DNA of 15,000 nucleotides. Source: Zygnema cylindricum. Its lineage: Eukaryota > Streptophyta > Zygnematophyceae > Zygnematales > Zygnemataceae. The position numbers and the translations under genes were made by a program. Shown in pieces: positions 8,444-14,019 of this stretch. Location of the stretch: assembly GCA_037447655.1 (NCBI GenBank), contig JBBHKE010000216.1:5001-20000 (forward strand), written 5' to 3'. Within the stretch, counting starts at the first letter, position 1, and each line of letters opens with the position of its first letter. The notes below the pieces were generated by a model. It worked only from the letters and a program-made list of their open reading frames with translations. It was not told the origin of the DNA and did not search any database.

Positions 8444-11400
8444 GAGAGATAATTAGCATGTGAAAAAGAAAAAGAACCAGAGAGAAAGAGAAAGAGAGAA
8501 AGAAAATGAGAAAGAGAAAGAGAAAGAGAGAGGGAGAGAGAGAATTCTTACCTCCTGCTGGTTCCGTTTCATCAAACCATGTCATGAGAGAGTCCAAACA
8601 TCTTATGGCTCCGGAAATTAATACTTGAGAAAGATCACTCTCTCTCCCCCCTCCTCCTCCTCCTCCTCCCCCTTGGAGAGTCTCCAAAGCTGTTGCCACA
8701 AGATGATGGACTCTCCTCTCCACCATTACGGAAGAAAAATATTCCGTAATAAAACCCAAAAGCAATAAAATATTCGCACGTACTGCAAAAAGGGTTTTTC
8801 AAGGCTTTTCATGATTTTTTTGGATTTTTTTTTTTTTTTTTCTTTATAGGAATTTTTAGGAATTTTTGAAGATTTTGTCAATTTTTTTTTTGACGATGTT
8901 AGGGATAAAACCCAAGAGTAGTAAAATATTTTGCTTGTACTAAACAAAATTTTGGGGAGTTTAAAATATTTTTCAACGGTCTTAAGGATTTGACTGCACA
9001 AAAGTTTTTTTTGGGGCATTTTAGGACTTTTTAAGGATTTTTGAAGGTTTTCTGGGCTTTTTTTTTTTTTTTTTTTGGGAGAAACTTGGAAGGTATTTAC
9101 GGTTTTATGTAGGGATTTTTTCTAAGGGAAATTAGGGGAATTTAGTGGTTTTTTAAGGTTTTTTTTAATTCTTCTTGAGTTTTTTGAGGTTTCTTTAGGG
9201 ATTTTTCCATATTCATAAAAAGAAGATTGTGAAGTTCTATGTAAAATTGTAAGTTCCACTCTAAACCTCTTTCTCAGTGTAAGAAAAATACTTACTCGGT
9301 TCCACATAGAAAATTTCACTCAACCCCACACTCCACATAACAGGCAGAGGAAGAGAGAAAAAGAGAGAGAAAGCGAGAGAGGGTGTGAGAGAGAGGAGAG
9401 GAGAGGGAAGAAAGGAAAAAAGAGGGGAGAGGAGATGAGAGAGAGAAAGAGTCAAAATTCTCAAGAGTGACAGATGAATGATCGAAGTCACAATGGATGC
9501 CTGATAGCTGGCCAAATTTATTTAGGTGAAGGTCATGTATGTTCACATATCGATCTCAATATTGATGTCAATGTCGATGTCAATGTTGATGTCAATTTTG
9601 ATGTTGATATTGATATAAACGTTGAAGTCAATGTCAATGTCAATGTCGATGCCAATGTCGATGTCCATGTCGACGACAATGTTTTGATGTTAATATTGAT
9701 ATAAATGTTGATGTCAATGTCTGTCTATGTCAAAGTTCACATTAAGCTGATGTGTCAATAGTATTTTGATCATGGTGTTAGTATCAATGACAAAATGATG
9801 CACTCAAAATCTCACAAAGCTTGGATCAAGGCGATATGTCTACTCCAATTCAGTTTCATTGGGTTAATTTCCATTTCTTATTTGATTCGGTTCGGTTCAA
9901 TTCCAGTTGTTTCGTTTGGCTCAGTTTGATTAGGTTATGTTTGTCAAGAAAATGAGTAAGCAATTAATCATGTCTAATACCAAAGCAAGCAATGAAACGG
10001 TCAGCTAAAACATTGATAAAGTGATGCGTCCTTGGTCAAGCTCCTTTGACGGTGTCAACGTAAAGGAAACGACAATACTGATGTCAACGACAACGTGACG
10101 GTGTGACGTGACAGCATGACGTTACAACATGACGACGTGTCGACGTAATGATGTCAATGTCAATGTCGAAAACAACAATAAAAAATACTTGTTGTTGTCC
10201 ACTTTGGAAGTCACCACTATCCTAATGTAACATTCTAATTTTGGTTCAAATTTTTATTTCAATGTACATATATGTTGTGATGTGTATGGCCATGTCCTTG
10301 GTTTCCTTCTCGTCTACTTAATAGCCACTCCTATGGATTTAAATAAATAGGGTATAATTGAGTTGAACTTTTTGATATACTTTTGTGAGTGATAAAAAAA
10401 GTTTAAAAATTTGAAAAATACACGTGAATTTGCCCTACGACGACAATGTATTATCCGACGATAGAATGCTCTGAACCACAAAGTGCAAATTTCTTAAAAA
10501 CTCGTCGTCCAAAGTTCAATGTTCAGAACGGAAAATAATAATTAATGAAACAGTTCGAGTTGAGGAGGGAAGCTGTTAAAGCGTGTTTAATTTTAGTCTA
10601 GCAAACTAATTAGGGTTAAAAAAATTGTTCTTATTGACATTGAATTTCTTGTCACAATATTCCGTCTAATGTGTCCAAAATAATGTGGATCGCATTATTC
10701 TTGAATGAGCCATCCAAATCAAGTTCTCGAAAGTAACAAGAGTCGATACACAAAAAACGTAATGTGAGTGTAAAAGCAGCTAAAATAAGAACGGTTCAAT
10801 AGTCCCTACATGAAATAGTGTGGATATGATTTGCCAACATGCAAACAAGAGTTCTTACATAATCCACACCAATTACCGTGACCAATTACAATGGTTGTTA
10901 AAAACAAAATAAAATGTGGTTGTGAGATTCATGAGAATGAAAAAAACAAGGTTAGAAGTTTTCCTCACACACAAGTATGCTTATAAAATCCTCAGTAATT
11001 ACAATGACATATTCACATTCCCAGTATATAATAAAAAATGGTTAATTTTTTCTCACATGTGGCTGCATTCTTGGCTCGAGCATATTGAGTTTCCAAAATG
11101 TCGATTGTTGCGTTACTAATGTTGAATTCCATGGACGTGATTTGCGATGTATTTGTTTCTAAAAGGGCAATAAGGGGACATAAAGCAGCAGCTTTGACCG
11201 AGTTTGACTCATCGAGTTGAAAAATGCTCAAACAGCGATCCTGAACGGCAAGAAAAAAAAACAAAACAACAACAAATGGGCAACATTTCTTCGTGTTAAA
11301 GTTATTCTAGGGTTCAAACTTTGGATCCATTTTATCCTTTTGAGTGATCTGATGTTAGTTCAAATGTGTGAGACTAGAACAACTCACAATTTTATAGTTG

Positions 11401-12129
11401 TGGCGGAAATTTTGGCTTGTATTGGAAAGTAATTTGAAAAATCTGAGAGAAATTCCCATTTAACTTTGGATAATTTCGGAAAAATGGAAAACGTTGTAAA
11501 CTCAACGAGATGTTTGGCTCAGAAATGGAGCTTTACAATACCCATTTAGCACCAATTCAATTTCTTACCAAATAGAAACACCAATTGTCTATCTTATTGT
11601 CTTTTTCAGCAATGCCAATCCTTGTTCTTTTCTTTCTTTTTAACTCAATGTTGAATTTAATGTGGATGTCAATATCAATATCAATCCATTTCCCTCACTT
11701 TTTTTTTTCTTTTTCTTTTTTTTTTTTTTTTTTTTTTTTTTTTCTTTTTTCTTTTTTTTTTTTTTTTTTTTTTTTTTTGAAGTCCACCTGAATAGTTCCC
11801 ACGTGCGAAAGTACATCTTCATTTGTCTTTTCCACCCATGTCGCGACAAAATGCAAAGCCTCCACTTTTGCTTTTGCCACGTGGCGTCCCTTTACCCCTA
11901 TTGTACCCTCCAAAGCCTTAAAAATTCCCAATTCCGAATCAAACAAAAGTGAGGAAGCCAAATAAATCTCCTCCTCTTTGACCAGTTGCTGCCACGTGTC
12001 CTTCAGTTCCCCTATTGCTGACAGCAAAGCCTCTCCGGAATCCCCGGCGGATAAATGGGAGGATAAGGAGGAAGCTTCCTGGAAGCTCTGCTGCAAGAGT
12101 GACATCACGCGGAGGAGACGTGACTCCAT
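2485..12129 (-). CDS. Four-exon gene, N-terminal part of a HEAT/ARM-like protein, possibly DNA-PKcs-like; runs off the left edge
   Basis: Four minus-strand segments splice together as 12129-11788, 11240-11057, 8782-8552 and 2571-2485. Every intron begins GT and ends AG. Phases agree at all three junctions (0/0, then 1/1 making TTA Leu, then 1/1 making GGA Gly), and the 281 joined codons are open. The product is leucine-rich and helical, with repeated amphipathic segments typical of a HEAT/ARM solenoid; no catalytic motif lies in this part. From memory of the family, spacing and scattered identities match about the first 250 residues of vertebrate DNA-PKcs, the DNA-end-bound kinase of non-homologous end joining. 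Examples are the LLFDSELGIF segment and the final exon's KIYFYVKGSITFGEHSRYDVVK-type helix. The remaining solenoid and the FAT/PI3K-like kinase would lie left of the window. Seen: exons and phases. Inferred: identity. Another large HEAT-repeat protein is the main alternative. Confidence 0.65.
2577..2880. repeat. GA-rich purine tract, left of the element
   Basis: Plus-strand purine tract built from gaga, gaaa, gagatg and gagaatg units. It adjoins the exon 4 acceptor, so in the transcript it acts as an exceptionally long polypyrimidine tract. It is interrupted by the retrotransposon and resumes at 8178. Confidence 0.9.
2876..2880. repeat. Target-site duplication, left copy (agaga)
   Basis: agaga abuts the left LTR and is repeated at 8178-8182. 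Five bases is the usual copia duplication length. Because the target is itself a GA repeat, the match could occur by chance. Confidence 0.6.
2881..3346 (-). repeat. 3' LTR of the copia element
   Basis: 466 bp, the pair of 7723-8177. The 29-bp extra segment begins at about 3136. The 18-bp segment is missing at about 3064. The same terminal TGTTG and CAATA are present on the element strand. Confidence 0.97.
3214..3247 (-). other. LTR stem-loop, 3' copy
   Basis: Arms aatgacgaaaact and agttttcgttatt pair 12 of 13 around an 8-nt loop. The same structure lies in the other LTR at 8045-8078. It may be part of the R region, but its role is unknown. Confidence 0.7.
3347..3358 (-). promoter_or_regulatory. 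Polypurine tract for plus-strand DNA synthesis
   Basis: The element strand reads AAAGCGGGGGGG immediately before the 3' LTR TGTTGG. A G-run at the LTR junction is the usual copia form. One C interrupts it. Confidence 0.88.
3360..4090 (-). pseudogene. copia RNase H domain, with a nonsense codon and one frameshift
   Basis: It follows reverse transcriptase with GSLMYAMTGSRPDIAVAVG, then CDADWGGDLDPRRSTTG carrying catalytic Asp residues (about 3791-3811). A one-base shift at about 3710-3713, after SWASKKQ, moves to the frame with ALSSTEAEYMA (catalytic Glu) and CDSQGALAL. It finishes with HIDIQYHFTRD and QLADFLTMALP and stops at TAA 3362-3360. The stop lies next to the polypurine tract. The upstream TAA (4090-4088) cuts the domain off from reverse transcriptase. 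Confidence 0.93.
4091..4985 (-). pseudogene. copia reverse transcriptase (RVT_2), frameshifted
   Basis: One open frame (4980-4144) covers most of the domain: SWKSATDAEFASLQKNGTWE, then GSKWVFRVKTKADGT, DRYKARFVAKGF, DVQTAFLYGKL with an active-site Asp, SLYGLKQAPRVWN, and the catalytic IYVDDLL with codons at 4309-4320. A shift at about 4190-4205 moves the thumb segment into another frame. That frame then meets an in-frame TAA at 4088-4090. The polymerase would copy element RNA into DNA; its core here is intact over about 260 codons. Confidence 0.95.
4986..5384 (-). pseudogene. copia Pol linker between integrase and reverse transcriptase
   Basis: This is a low-complexity Ser/Pro/Thr-rich linker in the frame that carries the integrase C-terminus. 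It includes TSSTASSRTLPP and repeated PSSSLPS-type stretches, and ends near PLAIRKSE. Such linkers are normal between copia integrase and reverse transcriptase. The frame changes again at about 4920-4985, before reverse transcriptase. Confidence 0.75.
5544..5629 (-). repeat. 43-bp tandem duplication inside integrase
   Basis: Two adjacent copies (5544-5586 and 5587-5629) differ at one internal position (tcggac against tgggac) and in the final base. The length is not a multiple of three and shifts the frame. Confidence 0.93.
6001..6034 (-). repeat. 17-bp tandem duplication inside integrase
   Basis: catcggtccacaaaggt occurs twice, head to tail, with no mismatch. The length is not a multiple of three, so the frame is lost. 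Confidence 0.95.
6460..6789 (-). pseudogene. copia aspartic protease, frameshifted at its 3' end
   Basis: The frame opening MHPPNPAVPIP carries a proline-rich linker and then SWIVDSGASYHL, the retroviral-type aspartic protease active site (DSGA). A GA dinucleotide run at about 6455-6466 differs by two bases (or one in the other direction) from the length needed to continue. The LSHVLFVPGLKKNLFSV segment therefore lies in another frame. Protease would cut Gag-Pol during particle maturation. Confidence 0.88.
6790..7706 (-). pseudogene. copia gag (capsid and nucleocapsid), frameshifted
   Basis: The likely start is ATG at 7706-7704, a few bases past the primer-binding site. A one-base shift at about 7688 moves into the main frame, where FYGWKHQIEHLF marks the capsid N-terminus. 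The capsid domain (UBN2/retrotran-gag-2 type) follows, including ALESTQLDLI and AHDAWILLSNAY. The CX2CX4HX4C zinc knuckle begins CRYCRENTH (about 7090-7060). A missing base at about 7051-7056 shifts the frame just before the last cysteine, and a G/R-rich tail follows in the new frame. Gag coats the RNA and forms the particle. This copy cannot make full-length Gag without frameshifting. Confidence 0.9.
7712..7722 (-). promoter_or_regulatory. Primer-binding site matching the anticodon arm of initiator tRNA-Met
   Basis: Directly next to the LTR end, the element strand reads GGTTATGGGCC. Its complement GGCCCATAACC is the anticodon stem-loop of plant initiator tRNA-Met, with the CAT anticodon in the middle. 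This is not the usual 3'-end site (TGGTATCAGAGC) found in most plant copia elements. Priming from a cleaved half-tRNA at this place is known for Drosophila copia and yeast Ty5. Confidence 0.85.
8045..8078 (-). other. LTR stem-loop, 5' copy
   Basis: Same arms and loop as 3214-3247. An inner 9-bp stem (acgaaaact/agttttcgt) is perfect. Confidence 0.7.
8134..8143 (-). promoter_or_regulatory. Possible LTR TATA box, flanked by a 10-bp direct repeat
   Basis: On the element strand GATTTATAAGCC lies about 35-45 nt inside the 5' LTR. It sits between two copies of gcttctagca (plus strand 8113-8122 and 8151-8160). This is early in the LTR for a TATA box and would imply a very short U3. The arrangement also occurs in the 3' LTR. 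Confidence 0.35.
8178..8182. repeat. Target-site duplication, right copy (agaga)
   Basis: Matches 2876-2880. The same caution applies, since the flanking DNA is (GA)n. Confidence 0.6.
8178..8541. repeat. GA-rich purine tract with a (GA)n run, right of the element
   Basis: Continuation of 2577-2880 on the other side of the insertion. A pure GA run spans about 8393-8442. One short non-purine interruption (aattagcatgtg) lies at about 8450-8462. It reaches to within 10 nt of the exon 3 donor. Confidence 0.9.
8552..8782 (-). CDS. Exon 3 of the HEAT-like gene, with a nine-glycine run
   Basis: The acceptor CCCTTTTTGCAG|TACGTG gives an exon start at 8782 with two bases completing the split Leu codon. 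It encodes RANILLLLGFITEYF, then an ERRVHHLVATALETLQ helix, a loop of nine glycines from a GGA/GGG run (plus strand about 8645-8672), and ISGAIRCLDSLMTWFDETE. The donor GGAG|GTAAGA at 8552/8551 is near-consensus and leaves one G. The polyglycine run interrupts two predicted helices, so it is probably a flexible loop expanded by triplet slippage. It could also be polymorphic. Confidence 0.7.
8812..9215. repeat. T-rich degenerate repeat with aggattttt/aggaattttt units
   Basis: Plus-strand poly(T) runs (about 8819-8840 and 9057-9076) alternate with many imperfect taggaattttt, aaggatttttga and agggatttttt units. A similar T-rich stretch occurs upstream of exon 1 at about 12160-12300. Confidence 0.6.
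9343..9451. repeat. GA-rich purine tract in intron 2
   Basis: Short relative of the intron 3 purine tract, made of gaga and ggagagg units. Minus-strand Ser/Leu-rich frames across it are repeat translations. Confidence 0.85.
9556..9725. repeat. Degenerate gatgtcaat repeat
   Basis: About 25 imperfect 6-bp steps of gatgtc/aatgtc/gttgat. In one plus frame they read as alternating Asp/Asn-Val, which is a repeat artefact. Shorter relatives lie at about 10058-10170 and 11650-11690. Confidence 0.85.
10058..10170. repeat. Second gatgtcaa / gtgacg repeat block
   Basis: Mixed gatgtcaa and gtgacg units, including gtgacggtgtgacgtgac. It combines the motif of the 9556-9725 array with the GTGAC motif of the 1262-1640 block. 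Confidence 0.65.
11057..11240 (-). CDS. Exon 2 of the HEAT-like gene
   Basis: A strong acceptor precedes it: a long T/C run, then CTTGCCGTTCAG|GATCGC, with the exon starting at 11240. The 184 nt encode a helical segment beginning DRCLSIFQLDESNSVKAAAL. Its KAAALCPLIALLE core looks like the second helix of a HEAT or ARM repeat. The exon ends ACAT|GTGAGA at 11057/11056, leaving one T that joins TA of exon 3 to make Leu. The preceding AT is not the ideal AG of a donor, but the GTGAGA part is strong. Confidence 0.7.
11241..11787 (-). other. Intron 1, 547 bp
   Basis: GTGGAC donor at 11787 and a T/C-rich TTCAG acceptor at 11241, phase 0. On the gene strand an A-run of about 79 nt starts 9 nt after the donor. 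The rest is AT-rich with no coding signal. Confidence 0.65.
11700..11778. repeat. Poly(T) tract (poly(A) on the gene strand)
   Basis: About 79 nt of T broken by a few C. Encodes polylysine on the minus strand and polyphenylalanine on the plus strand. Possibly the tail of an old retroposon, though no body is recognisable. Confidence 0.9.
11788..12129 (-). CDS. Exon 1 of the HEAT-like gene (start codon exon)
   Basis: It opens with ATG at 12129-12127, in a favourable GGA-ATG-G context, and has an in-frame TAA about 15 nt upstream. No pyrimidine tract or acceptor lies directly upstream, so 12129 is the likely start. The 114 codons begin MESRLLRVMSLLQQ and end DVLSHVGTIQ. They are mostly helical, with heptad-like leucines and an LVKEEE acidic patch near residue 50. 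The exon ends CAG|GTGGAC at 11788/11787, phase 0. Past the donor the frame only encodes polylysine from an A-run, which marks the true exon end. Confidence 0.7.
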
Positions 12130-12510
12130 TCCTTTTCCCTTTTATTTTTTTTGGTATATTTCAAGGGGTTTTTTTAAAGAGTTTCTAGGGCTTTCAAAGT
12201 TTTTAGGGTTTTCATAGTTTTTAGGGTTTTCGTAGTTTTTCGGGTGTTTTAGGGACTTGGTTCATTGATCTTATAAGGTTTTTTTTTAGGTTTTAAGAAC
12301 TTTTCAAGGTCCAAAGTTGTATTGTAAGCGAATATTCAGGTTGATATTAAAATAAGTTTTAGCTTTTTTTTTGAGTTTTTTGCTCTCATCTTTACTGGTA
12401 TTCATAAAATTTTTTTCCCCCTTCTTTTTTGTTTATTTCTTTTGCTTTTAAGGTTTCTGAAAAAATCCTTTTCGGGGTTTTGTGTGCGTCAAAAACCGCT
12501 AGCAGGCCAG

Positions 12511-12594
12511 TGACGTCAGATCGCTAAGGCATTGACATCATATGACGTCAGCATGAAGGGACGTGCATGAAAACGAGTGCATGGTGCCACGTGG
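12511..12594. promoter_or_regulatory. bZIP-type site cluster: two TGACGTCA palindromes and a G-box
   Basis: TGACGTCA at 12511-12518 and 12543-12550, exactly 32 bp apart, and CCACGTGG at 12587-12594. These are perfect palindromic ACGT-core sites of the kind bound by plant TGA and G-box bZIP factors. They lie about 380-465 bp upstream of the exon 1 ATG. Binding is inference. Confidence 0.5.
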
Positions 12595-12695
12595 TTCGCT
12601 CCAAAACGAGACACACGGAAACTTTGGGAAAAAATTTCAAGTTACCATTTTGTTTCAAAAGTGCGGACATTTTATAAAAATTTCAAACGAAAGCA

Positions 12696-12890
12696 GCATA
12701 TCGTGCGGAATACTCCTAGCAGCATATCGTGCGGAATTTCTCCTAGTACTGTAGTATATCGTGCGGAATTTCTCCTAGTAGTATATCGTGCGGAATTCTC
12801 CTAGCAGCATATTCGTGCGGAATTCTCCTAGCAGCATATCGTGCGGAATTCTCCTAGCATCATATCGTGCGGAATTCTCCTTTTTGTGTT
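12696..12890. repeat. 26-bp minisatellite, seven copies
   Basis: The core atatcgtgcggaattctcct recurs seven times from about 12698, 12724, 12756, 12783, 12809, 12836 and 12863. Spacing is 26-32 bp, with ctagcag between units. Most copies contain an EcoRI-like ggaattc. Short plus-strand frames over it are repeat translations. Confidence 0.92.
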
Positions 12891-14019
12891 ACACAGTACA
12901 CACCCTATCGCAAAACTCACAATATTGAATATTGCCGATTGCACAATGCGATACGATACGTCATATGTCTAGTTATACTTTTATAGGTTTAAATGTGCGA
13001 AAATAAGTGGAAAAGCTACAGTATATATTATGGCTCCGTATAGTACGCGTAATATACTATTTTTTTTTGTATATGATACCGAGTATCGCTTTTAGTGTTA
13101 ATATCTTTTCGCCACATAAAAGTTAAAACATCTTTTCTCCGTACACATTTGTCCGATTTTCACACGGAGACCGCCAATCGGACGGTAAAAATCTAGTCTC
13201 TCAATCGCAACCGTCAGATCCAGAATCGGACAATACATCGATTAATATATCGAGACTCGATGTGCTGTACTGTATTGTTATGCACTATGTACTAAAGAAC
13301 TTTTGAGTTCAAATTTAAAATTGTTCCCGGGAAACTTTTGTTCAAAACTTCAAATCAGGAAACGGAATTTGATGAAATGTTTCACAAATTTCACATTAAT
13401 CTAACGATTTCGAAAATATTTGGCGCCTTTTTCGCAAGTGGTTTCAATTTCTTATAATATTTGTTTCAAAACAGTTCAAAATTCAAACCCTAAATATGTT
13501 ACGCCGTAGTACAATTTCTAACAAATTCAATTTAAATATTTAGTACAAGGGTTAGGTCAAATGTTTACCCTCAAAATTAAAAATCTGAAATCTTATTATG
13601 AATTTAGATATTTTTTGATAATATGACTACATATAAAACCTAGTATTTCATTTTGATCTTGAAATTTGAAATTCGACGTTTTTATTCGCAAATTTGGTGC
13701 AAGAGTCTCTTGACTTTCATTTCGTTGAAACCCTAAATTTTTGAGCTGAAACCCTTGAAAATCTTGTGATTTTTTTGAAAATCCTTGTGATTTTTTGAAA
13801 AATCTTGTGGATTTTCATGCTTCAAATTCTTTTTTAACAAAGCTCACTAATTTTTTTTTGGGGGGAAGGGGACAATGGTTATATAGTAAGAACAATATTG
13901 TTAAGGAATAAGTGTTCCTAAGTTGACCAAATTTTCTTGTAAAAACCCACAATTCCTGTGCTAAACGACAAAAAATTTGTAGATGTAAGTGCTAATTTCC
14001 ACAATCCTTATATAGTGTG

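Larger units (their letters stand above)
2572..8551 (-). other. Intron 3, a C/U-rich intron split by a copia retrotransposon
   Basis: Donor GTAAGA ends at 8551 and acceptor TTTTCAG at 2572, both on the minus strand. Removing the element and one copy of its 5-bp target duplication leaves about 678 nt. Nearly all of that is purine on the plus strand, so C/U in the transcript. CTCAT-type steps inside the tract could serve as branch points. Confidence 0.65.
8783..11056 (-). other. Intron 2, 2274 bp, repeat rich, no other exon recognised
   Basis: Bounded by GTGAGA (11056) and TTTTTGCAG (8783). Exons 2 and 3 join in phase without any further exon. Contents from the acceptor backwards: a degenerate copy of the exon 3 start (about 8895-8945), T-rich DNA, a GA tract, GATGTCAAT-type repeats, a GGTTCGGTTCAATTC stretch (about 9885-9935) and unremarkable AT-rich DNA from about 10170 to 11050. 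I saw no open frame with coding character there. Confidence 0.6.
12130..14019. other. Intergenic / promoter region between two divergent genes
   Basis: No supported coding segment. From left: a T-rich stretch with repeated tagggtttt units (about 12150-12300), a bZIP-type site cluster (12511-12594), the 26-bp minisatellite (12696-12890), and a palindrome-bearing stretch (12920-12934, caatatt-g-aatattg). AT-rich DNA follows, with a three-copy gaaaatcttgtgattttt repeat at about 13755-13820. The left part should hold the 5' UTR and promoter of the minus-strand gene, the right part those of the plus-strand gene. Confidence 0.55.

Noticed and set aside
8166-8551. Continuation of the exon 3 frame as a long Leu/Ser repeat, and plus-strand E/R/K-rich frames opposite
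   Set aside because: Repeat translation beyond a strong GTAAGA donor.
9474-9704. Plus-strand frame with alternating Asp/Asn-Val
   Set aside because: Translation of a degenerate 6-bp-step repeat inside an intron. It looks like a calcium-binding repeat but lacks a fixed motif.
11585-11791. Polyphenylalanine and polylysine frames
   Set aside because: Products of the poly(T) tract.
12696-12890. Possible CRISPR array
   Set aside because: Units are contiguous or nearly so, with no unique spacers of constant length. It is a eukaryotic minisatellite.
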